64,000 bases of DNA, taken from Blastomussa wellsi. Taxonomy: Eukaryota; Cnidaria; Anthozoa; Scleractinia; Plerogyridae. The stretch covers positions 30,854,356-30,918,355 of the forward strand of contig OX393562.1 of NCBI GenBank assembly GCA_947652115.1, written 5' to 3'. A program made the translations under genes and the position numbers. Under the pieces are notes generated by a model. That model was not told where the DNA came from and searched no databases. It saw only the letters and a program-made list of their open reading frames with translations. Shown in pieces: positions 11,300 through 22,348 of this stretch; the stretch's first letter is position 1; each line of letters starts with the position of its first letter.

Positions 11300-12599
11300 T
11301 TCAGCCAGTTAAGTCGACCTGCTAATCAGTAAAGTGCCTGCTGGACAGTCACCTTCCTTACTAACCTACTAACGTCACAGTTTTAACGAATGGAGTAACT
11401 TTTTGAACAAATTGAGGTACATTTTCCTATAGATATCCCTATCAAACCACTAAATGATAGCTCCATGACGTACCTTCCGCATGAACCCTCTAAAACTATT
11501 TTTTCTTATTATATACTAACTAGTAAGCGAAGGTGTTTTAAAATATTTTGCAAAAAGATAAACAGAAAGTCAGTGCTTTCGATCATACTTGAAAGCTTAC
11601 AATTTTGCCCAGAATCATCTATCTTCGTTTATCTTCATTTACAATTTGTTTTCTATTTGAACAATTTTGTCATGTTCGGTTTTTAATTTTTCATGTTTCT
11701 TCGCGTCGTCCTCCGTGGTTATTATGAAAAAAATATCAAGAAAAGAACAGTTCTATTAAAAATTAAGAGCATCACAGGTAACATGCGCTGGATGCAAACC
11801 AAAGTTATTGTTATTTTAAGAAATGAACGTTGAGAAATCGTTTCCCGTTTTTCACTTTTCTTTCGTTAAAGGATGTGGGACCGTGGGTACCGTTAAGACG
11901 GCTAAGACCGTTAAGCATCGTTAAACATCGATTTTTTTGTCTAGCTTGTCAGGGATGTGCCGTGAAAACTGAAGGGAAGTGAGGCGAGATACGTACGGGG
12001 GCGTTCGGTAGCGGAGTTTGACAGAAAAGCGTACACCTTTTCAATTGCAATGCCACGCTCATAATTTGAAAAAATGTTTCGTTTAATTGAAAATTGGGAA
12101 GTAAGTAACAATGCGTTATACTTTAAACAGCCCGTTAAAATTTGTGTCAATAGTCCATGCAGATGTGCTCTGAAAACGCTTCAAAAAATAAATTAATTCT
12201 TTCCATTCGCAATTGGTTCGTATAAAAGGTCGTGGCAAAAGAGGGCACATTGTTACTTACAGTGTTTCCTTGCACAAACAAACGGGCAAGCATTTGCTGC
12301 CACCACAAAATGTTTCGAAACAGATCAGGACTAAAAACAATTTTTGTGTCTCGGATACAAATTTTGTGTCCACAACAATTTGACGTTGACAGGCAAACAG
12401 GGAAGCATTTGTGTCCGCAACAATGTGTCTTAGTTTACCCTAAATGTCTCTCTCCCGGCTCTGTCTCGATGGAACTGCTCTTATTTTTAACTGTCTATAA
12501 AAAATACAAAACGTTTGGGTGGGTCAAATAAAATGCGGGAAATATATAATACATATGAGATTAGTCAGTAGCATCACACGTACGGAAACATTTAAATCA
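11300..12599. other. Intergenic stretch without recognised genes
   Basis: AT-rich sequence; a short repeat of GTTAAGACGGCTAAGACCGTTAAGCATCGTTAA is seen around 11891-11930. No frame shows a recognisable domain or splice chain. Confidence 0.3.
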
Positions 12600-13990
12600 T
12601 TTGTTTAATTGCCATTTTCGTGTGTCAAAGAAGCCTCTGCATAAATGACATAACGAGTCATGAAGCTGTACATGTCCCTTCAAAAGAGCAAAACGCGAGA
12701 AGAGTAATTAAAAGTAATCATCAAGATCAAACTTCAAGTTGGCTTTAAGAGCCCTTTATTTTCACACAACGAGCTAAAAGCCAATAACGGAAGTTTTTGT
12801 TACCACGACATCTCGTCAAAAGCAATTATTAAGACAGTCAAACAAATATCAGTCCTTTTAATTAACGCAAAAGTAGTGTGCAAAACAACTGATATCGAGA
12901 AGTGTGATTCCTTTAAAGTGCCGATCGATCTGCAATATTGAAAGTACACCCATCTATGTACCGAAATTAGTTACGTAGAATTTTAACCCAAAACAGAAAA
13001 AAGGTATTGTCAGCCATGTTTCATCTCGTGTCGAAGTACCCTTTTGCTCAAATGACATATCAAACAAGAAACTTGAAATTGCAAACGAAAAAACTTTAAG
13101 AAGAGCTGAGTAAGCAATCATCAACATTGAAATAAGTAATATTTTTATGGGCAAGAAATCAAACTTGTTACAAACATTGTGTGAAAAATACTTTTAAAGG
13201 CGCAATCCCTTCAGTAAAGTATCGATCTGCCCTATAAAGAAACCCGCCCATGTGCTAAAGCAATTACGTAGAATTGTGACCATCGTGATTTTTTGCGGTA
13301 ATTAAAACATGTTGAAATCTTTTAATTAATAGTTTTTAAAGTGGCCTCTGTACAAATGGCATATAATGAACTGCCTGCACAATTAGTTAATTAACCAGAA
13401 AACAGGCCAGAAAACTGTTAGTCGCTTTAAAAGCGGAAAACACGATGGGAAGGCCGGTAGGTTATCGTCAGGATAACACGAACATAATATTATGAACACT
13501 GCCAAATACAAATCAAACATGTTACCAACTTTAAACAGGTTTGTTGTCTTGGCTTTTAAAGTGATTCATTTTCACGTATAGGGCTTAACATCAAATAACT
13601 ATTCATGACAACTCGCAAAAGCAAGACAAACGAACAACTTACATTTAAGTCTCTTCTACTAAGCAAACGTTATGCGAAACAACTGCTTTTGTGAAGTTTA
13701 ACCCCCTTATAGATTTATCTGCCTCTATTCAATAAAACGTCATACTTTGCACTACTATAACTGAAACGGAAAAATATATTGCTAGTGTCAGATCAAGAAT
13801 GTTCTTGTCATCTTCAATATTTGCGCTGTGTTAAGTAGCCTCTGCCTCAACAACATTCATTATGAAGTTAATGGAAAACAAACGAGCAACTTTTAAACGC
13901 TTTTAATGAGAACAAAGTGTATACAGTCAGTATTAATGCAGATGAACATAAGCGGACAGAAAGTTGAACATCTGTGAAAATAAGGCGGAA
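12600..13990. repeat. Degenerate tandem array (about 490-bp units) upstream of the trypsin gene
   Basis: At least four diverged copies of a unit. The marker CCTCTG/CCTTTTG next to ATGACATA-like sequence occurs near 12634, 13041, 13345 and 13839. A second marker, ATCTGC followed downstream by ATTACGTAGAATT in some copies, occurs near 12927, 13225 and 13715. Spacing between the last two complete units is 490-494 bp; the second unit is truncated. No coding potential. Confidence 0.55.
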
Positions 13991-14022
13991 CCGAAGTGGC
14001 AATGGGTTAATTAATGTGCGGC

Positions 14023-14028
14023 TATAAG
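14023..14028 (+). promoter_or_regulatory. TATA box candidate of the trypsin gene
   Basis: GCTATAAGAG lies 67 bp before the start codon at 14090, giving a plausible initiation point near 14053 and a 5' UTR of about 35 bases. Confidence 0.45.
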
Positions 14029-14089
14029 AGAACGCTGATGAAGAAGGTCTTATCTCAGAAGTGAAGACCTTGAAAGTATTTCATTCAAG

Positions 14090-17000
14090 ATGATGTCTCT
14101 TGTGTTTTTCGCCTTAGCTGCAATCTTTATCAGGATTCAAGGTAATGGTAACTTTAAATCTGCCAGTATCGTGGATTTAACTTTGGTTCGTTGCTGTAAT
14201 AAGTCAGTTTTTTGCTAACAATATTTGATGCCATAATGCTAAAATTTGTGAGTCGATTCGAGCAGGATACACACAATAAACCGTATAAAAATATACTTCA
14301 GTAGTTATCCCATTTTTAAAAATATTTTACAATTCGCGCCGATAATGGTTGCATTAATGTGTTCAGTTTGTTCCAACGAATGATAGGTTTCAGTAGCTAA
14401 TAAGGGGAAATTTTTCCCGTAGTTCATAAAACATTAAGTTTCACAGAGAGAATTATAATGTTAACTTTCCTCAACTCTCGCTCTCTGTAAGTTCCGATCT
14501 GAGAATACTGCATTTTTCTTGGTTTTTCCATTGAATTTTATTTCTAATTTTTGAATGGTATCAATTATTTGACCGATTGTCTTTTTCGCAAAGGTAAGTC
14601 ATAAATGTCACTAACGTTTTAAATTTACCTCACTTAAGGAAATCCAGTTCCTGACTTTCTTGCTGACTGTCCCGAGGGATCGGGCGACTGCACCCGTAAG
14701 TTGATCTTGGCACACCTTAAAAATAGGTTTTCATAACAGAGGACTTCAATTCCAAACTTTTTACACGAACATCCTTATGTCGTCCATTTTTTAAATTATT
14801 TCCTCTCGTAATTACCTATTATTTTCACCTATTGGCACCGATTCCTATTCAGGAGGGGGTGAATATATAGGTTCGCGAATCAACAGATTTAGCGTCAAAA
14901 AGCACACGGATTGCGGATTTCAGCGAAAAATTAAGCGGAAAATTAAAAAGGAAAATTAAAGGCAGTGGATCACGGATTAGCTGACAAGTTTAGCTCAGAT
15001 CCGGACTCTTCATGCAGTGAATTTCGTATCGTCGCTTTGGTGTATCTTCAGTCTTGGTCTTGTCCATTTTCTGTTTGTACGAGACCCAAACCACCACTTT
15101 ACATTAGAACTTCCGCGAAAACGTCAAGCAATGAAACGCGACACCTCTTGACCTACCATTCAGTGAATCTATTGCACAGAAAGTTTTCAAGAGATATGGA
15201 TGCGGATTTGAACGAAAATAGTGGCGGATTGACGGATTTGGCCAAAAAATGGCACGGATTTTCGGATTCGGGTACCCCTTATTCAAGCCCTCCTTCAGCG
15301 CAAAAAAATACACTTTCCTAAGTTTAGTGATTTCAGGAAACGTACCCCCGGGAATCATGGTGGCTTCGTTTATTTATTTATCTATTTAGTTATGTAAAAA
15401 AGAGATTACATCGCTTGCAGCATACTTTAGGTGTACGGGCCTTTTTTATCTAGGGATGGGGGGGGGGGGGGATGGGGTGAGCCATTTGCAAAAACTTCTC
15501 CCAAGTTGCTTTGCCAAAATTTCTCTAACTGCCCCAAAAAATCTGAGTTGCCCAAAATTTGGGGAGGATCACAGCCTCTGGGAACGAGATTGATAGCTTC
15601 TTACTTATTGCGCTATTCTGCTAGCTACGTTAAAAAATTTGTATTAAAGGTGGAACTTACTAAGTCTAATCAATAGTATTGTATTTCGTTAATTTAAGCT
15701 CCACCACCCACACCGCCAAATCCTAATCCTTCTCCATCCTCCTGCGGCAATCGTCCAACCTCCAGTGCAAGAATCGTCGGTGGACATGAAACTGTGAAGA
15801 ACAGCATCCCGTGGCAAGCTATGCTGAGAACTGACGCAGCTCAGTTCTGTGGCGGCTCGTTGATCAGTAAGAAATGGGTGCTGACGGCTGCTCACTGTGT
15901 TGAGGGATCATCGCCAGGCAGTTTTAAAATATGGTACATTTTGATTTTTAATTTGGTACTGTATTCTCTTCATGTATCAGCATGGCGGAGTCACTATGCA
16001 ATACAGTCTGCAGGAAAGGCAAGAGGGAGGAGGGCTTCTATATATATGAAAATAAAAGCGGTATTCACGTATAAAGACAGATGGCGCTTTTAATTTCCTT
16101 CCAAAAGTGATGGATGGCTATTTTCGTCGGGTTTTAAACGTGACAAATACGTAAAAGGAAAAATTCAAGTGTCAAAATATCCTCTGGGTATGATATAACG
16201 TGAAGCGACGCGTTGTGGTGTGACGTAATGCTTAGTGCCATGGTGTAAAATGACGGCGGTGATATGATGTACTGTAATGTGATTGCCATGTAGTCCAGGC
16301 AATGTGATTTGATGCAAAAGATGAGATATGATCGTTTGATCTGACGCAACCAATAAACAAGACAGGTGTTCCAGGGTATTTTGGTTTTGTCAGGTTATTC
16401 CGATCCGTATTTATTTTTTTTTTGTTATGGATGCTAAAAAACAAAACATTTGTCATGGCAAACATTACACAAGCGAGGCTTGTTTCATTTAGACTCTTTT
16501 GCGTCCAGTCAACGTTATTTCCATTTCCTGTTCTGATTGAGCATGATTTACAACTCGTCCAACTGCTGATTGAAATAAAAATAATAAGTACGCAACTACC
16601 TAACGTAGAATTGAAAACTGAACACAATCACCCTTTTTTGGTCAATCGATTGATCAGGTGGCCATGAAAAGCCATTTTTCGTTTATCTTACATTTTGCGA
16701 GCTTTATTTACTAAAACATTGTTTTTATCTTTTTTAGTAACAGCGTACTAAAATGTTTACTGTTTATAGGTTTCATTGTAAATACGTCTCTGGGCTCTTG
16801 AAGTTTGGAGACGATGCTCGTGAGAGTATCTCTTTAATTTAAAATCTTTACCCTATCTTCTAGGCTGGGTGCCCATCGAACAGAAACTAAAGAGGACACA
16901 ACTCAAGAGTTCAGCGTGGCCCAAGTTGTAGTCCATCCTCAATATAGTTCTTCTACTAATGAAAACGACATTGCACTGATCAAACTTGATGGGGAGGCCG

Positions 17001-17407
17001 TACTGGGTGAGGGCGTTGATCTTGTCTGTTTGGGAGACGACAAGTTCCACCTCCCGCTAGATGATCTCAACAATCAGTGCCTGACAAGCGGATGGGGAAC
17101 CCTTCAGAGTGGAGGCAGCCAACCGGATGCTTTGCAAGAGGTCTTGGTCCCCCTTGTGTCCAAATCCGTGTGCGAAAACGCCTACGACAATCTTCACGAT
17201 TCCATGCTGTGTGCCGGATTAAAAGAAGGCGGGAAAGACAGCTGTCAGGGTGATAGCGGAGGCCCATTGGTGTGTCAATACGATGGCAAGTATCACATCG
17301 AAGGAGCGACAAGCTGGGGGAGTGGATGCGCAGGTCCGAATGCGTACGGGGTGTACGCGAAGGTGCGGCATCTGAGAAGCTTTATTGACAGCACTATTCA
17401 AGGATGA
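14090..17407 (+). CDS. Secreted trypsin-like serine protease (S1A), proline-rich linker
   Basis: Four exons join in phase: 14090-14141, 14639-14695, 15699-15933 and 16864-17407, giving 295 residues. Residues 1-17 form a signal peptide ([17 protein letters not shown]). A short acidic/cysteine piece and a Pro-rich linker ([15 protein letters not shown]) lead to the activation site ARIVGG. The catalytic triad is intact: [15 protein letters not shown] and GDSGGP. The residue at the S1-pocket position 189 is Asp ([10 protein letters not shown]), predicting cleavage after Lys/Arg. The cysteine before the IVGG (SSCGNR) could tether the propeptide. Likely an extracellular digestive protease, by analogy with cnidarian gland-cell enzymes. 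Catalytic Asp and Ser share one exon. Intron 2 carries two repeat insertions; intron 3 is 930 bp. An AATAAA signal is at 17484. The start is the first of two adjacent ATGs. Confidence 0.9.
14850..15300. repeat. Unclassified repeat-like insertion in trypsin intron 2
   Basis: Interspersed copies of a GCGGATT/CACGGATT motif separated by A-rich sequence, beginning with AGGAGGGGGTGAATA and ending near CCCTTATTCAAGCCCTCCT, which read as partial inverses of each other. Suggests a decayed mobile element. Confidence 0.35.
15433..15590 (+). repeat. Interspersed repeat, GTACGGGCC...TTGCCCAAAA family, copy 1
   Basis: Shares the order: GTACGGGCC, G-rich tract, TTTGC(C)AAAAACTTCTCCCAAGTTGC, CAAATTTCTC, TGCCCAAAAAATC, AGTTGCCC, GGGG, GCAGCC with sequence at about 34225, 40159 and 51087. 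Located in intron 2 of the trypsin gene. Confidence 0.6.
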
Positions 17408-17489
17408 GGAAACCTGGTGACAAAGTTAACCGATAACAAATGACAATTGTAGTTAAATGCTGTAAGGGGTAAAATATACTCAAAATAAA

Positions 17490-18360
17490 GAAATTAATGA
17501 ACAAAAAGTGTTGGACCAGTACTTTTATATGATTCAAATTTGCGCAATAATGGCGGGAAAATGTGTTGCAGATGGCTTGGAACATTTTAAACATTTCTGC
17601 TCAGGATTGTTGTTTTCAACTGAGCAAAGCCGGGAACGTTAAATAACATAGGACTGAGCTTTGACGTACTGAACCTGCGACCATCATAAATTAACTACGT
17701 CGAGCATCAAAATATAGCTGAATGCAATATTTTCGATCCCCTTTGGCGAGAAAATTAGGAAATCGCTATTCTCTGGGCAACTAATTTTTGTTGCTGTTGT
17801 TGTTGTGGTCTACTTTGTTCCCAGTTTGCAAATTCTCCAAGCCGTTAGGGCGTTGGATTGGCGAAACTCATGAGAAGCTAGTGAACCATGTGTTGCAATC
17901 CCCGAAAACTGCTGAGTGGGAGGGTAGCGTATGTGGGGAGCTTGAAAATCAACACATGCATTACAATTTTCCAGTAATCATACAGATTACAGCTTAGTAA
18001 CCAGATAAATTCCAAAAAATACAAGCAATCGCTGAGATATGTTTTACGTCGAGTGTTCTGTGATGAACAAGGACGTCAGGTTAATCTATCGTTCATTTTT
18101 CAAAATCGGGAAAATACTGAATACGACCCAAGACAACTCGCTGACTACTCTCAAATCTTTCAAAATGTTTCCAATTCCTGTAAAATACTGCTAGTAACAT
18201 TGACTACTTATCAACCTTTATTTTGCGCTTGCTTTACTTTATTATACTTGGTTTCCTCCCGTAGCTTATCAATTTCTATAACCTGTAGAACAGTTTCTTT
18301 CCAAGGAATTCAGATTCGTCTTTTGGGACATGATATAACAGAGAAATATTTTTCCTCACC
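17490..18360. other. Region between trypsin gene and Penelope fragment
   Basis: No supportable gene. May include further degraded Penelope-like sequence upstream of the endonuclease fragment, but I could not recognise reverse transcriptase motifs. Confidence 0.3.
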
Positions 18361-18361
18361 A

Positions 18362-18818
18362 CCAATTTTCTTCACAGAGCTTTCGAAATCCACCGCGGAT
18401 CCCTTCTACAGTATCGGTTACTGGCATTTGCAAGCCGGTATTGACGCTGCGAAATTATTCCATAAATTGGGAAAATGTGGGGTTATTTATAACATTTATA
18501 ACATCAAATGTAAAGATTGTAATACGTAGTATATCAGTGAAACGACAAAAAAAAAAAACCAGGGCACTAGGCTTAAATGAACACTCAGGTCACTCCATCA
18601 ACTGGGTCAATGTAAAAATACTTGACCAGGAAGACCCCTTTCGTTCACACAGGATATGCAAGGCCATAACCATTTACGGCGATCTGCAATTAACCGTGAT
18701 CAGGGCTATCACCTCCCCCCATTTTATAGAGCAATTGTGCAGCTTAATGGCTGCAAATGCCAGTGACCATCACTGAAGAAGGGATCCAGATGGATTTCGA
18801 AAGTTCTGTGTGTTAAAC
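18362..18818 (+). mobile_element. Penelope-like element fragment: GIY-YIG endonuclease end flanked by inverted repeats
   Basis: Between about 18475 and 18776 the frames read NIYNIKCKDCNT-stop-YISETTK, then LNEHSGHSINWVNVKIL, ICKAI and ITSPHFIEQL. This is the GIY-YIG endonuclease tail typical of Penelope-like retroelements, broken by one stop and a poly-A frameshift. The fragment sits between inverted copies of a block of about 60 bp (TTTCGAAATCCA...GGATCCCTTCT...ACTGGCATTTGCA): the left copy is about 18373-18434 and the right copy about 18750-18806. No reverse transcriptase domain is seen, so the element is truncated. Inverted terminal arrangements are known in Penelope-like elements. Confidence 0.75.
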
Positions 18819-18829
18819 TTTCAAGGAAA

Positions 18830-19350
18830 ATGTGTCTTTCTAGTTTCGCAGAGCATAACCTGTTAAACTCGTGAGACATTACTGCATGAGACATTTGCTG
18901 TGAAATCAGCTTGCTCGCCTGTTTAAACGAGTCCTTTCGCAGGGATTCTGTACTCATCAGACTTTGTCATTCTATTATAAAAGAAATGGCAGTTCAGTTT
19001 ACACAGCAATCGAAGGTTAATGTGAACTAAATTAAAAAGAACCTTTAAATGTAAATTGCATGTTGCTTATGCTCATTATTTCCAAAATGCCCTGTTTAAA
19101 GTAAACATAACAAAGAAATCGTTTATCATCAGTAATTCTGCATGTCAGATATAATTATATTTTTCTTGTGAACTGACTGATGACTCTTTTTTCAGTGATG
19201 TATAGAAAATGGAACAAATTTGTTTATTTTATTCGTGAATAACACTTGAACCGTGTTAAAATATTTATCCCTCCCTCACCAAATGGAACTTCTTAACCCC
19301 TGGCTTGTAAAGAAAGACGAATATTAAGTGAAGACCTGTATCATCCGCAT
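18830..19350. other. Intergenic, nothing recognised
   Basis: AT-rich sequence with no convincing frame, RNA gene or repeat structure. Confidence 0.3.
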
Positions 19351-19959
19351 TAAGGAGGCTCGAAAGAGTTTCTCACTAGTGTAGTGCTTGTAAAACGATG
19401 CAGAATTACAGAAAAGTGCTTTAGATCATTCGGGCAAAGTATGAATAGATTTAAAACTCAGTTGTTGGGCAATACTTTACGAATGTTAATGACGTCAAAG
19501 CATGGCAACACACAGCCAGAGACAAAAGTCCTTCAAAATTTCAGTTTTTGGCAATTATCTTTAAAATTAAGGCGGTGACCTGCCATTTTTATTTCGTTAT
19601 TTAAAAGCTCCCTTAATTCTACATCTTGCCTGCCAATATTAAAAAAAATATCTAGTGAAAATTTAATTATATTGAAAAAAGGCGGCGTTTTATAAATTGC
19701 TAAGAAATTCCACTAGATAATTTTTGCCCAAACTTTTCTATTTGAATCAGCGTATTGATTGTTAATCACATGCAAAAAATCAAGGTAGGTCACCGAGTTA
19801 ATTTTCGAGATAAAAAGAAATGTTTTTGCACGTTTCATTTCCGGTTTAGCAAATTTCAGATGTAGCGGACGCATCTTTAATGGCAATTTGGATCCAAAGC
19901 TGACGCGAGCTAAGAAAGCGCGCGCGCGCGGCTGAAAACCCTTTCGAGCCTCCTTTAGT
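19351..19959. mobile_element. MITE-like element bounded by GGAGGCTCGAAAG inverted repeats
   Basis: The left end TTAAGGAGGCTCGAAAGAGTTT (from 19350) is mirrored by AAACCCTTTCGAGCCTCCTTTAG (19937-19959), a TIR of about 20 bp with a (GC)n-like CGCGCGCGCG tract just inside the right end. About 610 bp, no coding capacity. Confidence 0.55.
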
Positions 19960-20439
19960 TTGGGAATTGCTCCAAAGCACCTTATTGGGCCCAAAACAGA
20001 CAGGAGTGGAGTTCCTTTGTTGCTGCCCTACATGCCAGCCGCATAATGGGCATGAGTGAGTGAGTGATATATTTTATTGATAATAATAAATGCCGTGTTC
20101 ATGACTCGCTTTGATAGAAACAATTATTTTAAAAAATAGAAAACTTTTTTATAAAATGGGACAAAACCGAATATTTTCGATCAGGATTGAAGAAAACCCT
20201 TATGGCGACTTAGTTAAATTAATAGTTATATCTGATATTAATAGATGGTTTATTGAAAATACGTCAGTTTTTTAGATTTTCGCTTAACTTTAACTTGTAT
20301 GTGCATCTAACAATCAGGTCTGAATTAGGCAATTTATGTGATTTCCCGTTCACTGTGTTACTACCTGGAAAATTCAGCAGACATTTTGGAGAGAACAAAA
20401 GACCTTTGTACTTTACTTTTGCTGCTCCGAGATGGGAAT

Positions 20440-20632
20440 AGGGGTTGCCGGTTGGCGCAGGTTCGATTCCGGACCGGTGCCATATGGAGGATGAGTTTGT
20501 GGTTGGTTTTTCTTCTGCTAGGTCAATTTATCTACATCCGCAGTTCAAATATGAATTATTTCATATACTTCACATCATTCCACTCTTCGCGGGAAAATAT
20601 GAACTCAATAAATTGACCTCGCTCCCAACGTG
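20440..20632 (+). repeat. Partial tRNA-derived SINE (B box only)
   Basis: GGTTCGATTCC at 20460-20470 is a perfect pol III B box; the A box is not evident. The tail includes a GCAGTTCAAATATGAATTATT tract and ends at the next SINE. Confidence 0.45.
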
Positions 20633-20633
20633 A

Positions 20634-20835
20634 GGCTTCATAGCTCAGGGTAGAGCATCGCACCAGTATTCGCGGAGGTCACGAGTTCGAAACCCATTGA
20701 AGCCCTGGTTTTTTCAGGCTTCTTCTTTCCGGGATAAGCACTGGCCTGATGGGCCACTAGGCCCGAACGCAGACTTTGCCTTCTTTCCAATTGCTTAAAT
20801 TGGAAATTCACTGGGATGGTCATTCCTCACTTCAA
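20634..20835 (+). repeat. tRNA-derived SINE with A and B boxes
   Basis: The head folds like a tRNA: GGCTTCA at 20634-20640 pairs exactly with TGAAGCC at 20698-20704; A box TAGCTCAGGGTAGAGC at 20641-20656; B box GAGTTCGAAACCC at 20683-20695. The anticodon and T stems are imperfect, so this is not a working tRNA. The body contains GGCCTGATGGGCC and the tail GGGATGGTCATTCCTCACTTC-like sequence. A related body fragment lies at 62925. Confidence 0.75.
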
Positions 20836-20839
20836 ATTT

Positions 20840-22270
20840 TCGATTGTTCGGCTTCAAAACTTTTTTAAACGAAATAGTCATACTAAGGAATGTGGAAAAT
20901 ACACTTACGCACATTGAATTCATATTATTTAATCAATTTTCCTCTGAATGACATAGTCAATCTGTTTGGACGTCCGCTGTACTCCTGTGAGGAATACGTC
21001 AATAATCTGTTATTTGTTTCTCGAGAAAGCGCATTTATTAAATTGAAGATGACGGTGGCATTTATCGACTGACAATTTAAAGCTGTTGGGTTTTTGTTCC
21101 ATTTTTGGCAAGAACGAAAACAATTATCTTCCTAAAAAATTGGACCAAATCTGTATTTAATTAGAAAACAAACATAAAGAGAGGCAAGAAAATAACTTTT
21201 AAACGTAACTCTTTGGACAGACACAGCTAATTCAAGTTTTGATAAAGCTTGAATATATTACGTCTGTGTTTCAAGAGTTGAGAAAGAAACGAGGAGGGGG
21301 GGGGGGGGGGGGGGGAAAGCGATATCAGATCTGAATTTTTGGCTTCAAAAGAGATATAACGATATATATAGTTACTCTCAATGTCTCACAATTCTGATAC
21401 CCTTCAATTGATTTTGACCGTCGTAAACAAATTTGTAGCGTTCTCATATTTTTCACAACTATTTTTGATGTTTGATTTGTTTTACGCCATCTGAGGTATT
21501 CGTAAACTTTCTTTTTATAAATTTTCTGCAACAGTTTGCCAAAAAGGAAACTATATACAAATATTTTAATTGAAACTAATCTAACCTTATCGAAAGATTC
21601 GTTTAGTTTTATTTGGTGAGAGTGAACTGCGCCATTCTGTTGAATTACCAGTAATTCTCCAAAATATTTCAGAAACCCGCGCTGAATTTGTAACTTCTGT
21701 TTCATCTATAATCCAACTTCACTTCACTTCTTGCATTTTTTAGCATTCCGATAGACCTATTATTCCTTCTAATCATACCAATGATTAAAAACGTGATAAT
21801 GAGCATTTTGGGAAGTGTGTACTGTTCGTTATTATTCTTTTTACTCGACATTTGTAGTTTGATTCACCTTAGTTTCTAAAATGTCCAATAATACATGGGT
21901 AGTTTGTATTACATCACGTCAAGCCTTGTCTCTAGCCTTTCCATTTAATTTTCTGCATTCTTATCTTCCTTTGTTCAAATGTTTCTCCTCGAAGGGAGAA
22001 AGTCAAGTGGGTTGTGCACTGTACTATTTCCCTGTCTGTCACCCCTCCCCACCCCCCCCCCACCTTAATATCCATCAGCACACTTTGCACAATAGAATCA
22101 ACTTCACTCCACCTTTAGTTGCTCAAACCTCAGTAAAGGTCTGTCCTAATAATTAAGCTAACAAATTGGAGGAAAGCCATTAGTGGCATAAAAGAAATCT
22201 TAAAACGTTGCAGCCTGGAAAAATAAACGGAGAACAGGTTATTTAATTGTAAAAAAAATGTCATCTAAAA
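20840..22270. other. Intergenic, with G-run and no recognised gene
   Basis: Contains a long poly-G run near 21295-21315 and a C-rich tract near 22045. Frames here show no domain or splice chain. Confidence 0.3.
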
Positions 22271-22348
22271 TGGCATAAATAAATCTGCGGCAGCGCCATC
22301 TTTGGGATATCATTGTGTCTCGGTCTGAAACAAGGCAGCACTGGCAAA

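Noticed and set aside
16100..16850. Overlapping frames in trypsin intron 3
   Set aside because: They lie between two exons that join exactly in phase and show no similarity to proteins.
20440..20705. Possible functional tRNA gene(s)
   Set aside because: Acceptor stem and boxes match a tRNA, but anticodon and T stems are mismatched and the sequence continues into a SINE body; no clean tRNA.
21325..21705. 126-codon minus-strand frame next to a poly-G run
   Set aside because: AT-rich composition, no recognised motif, no plausible promoter or splice context.
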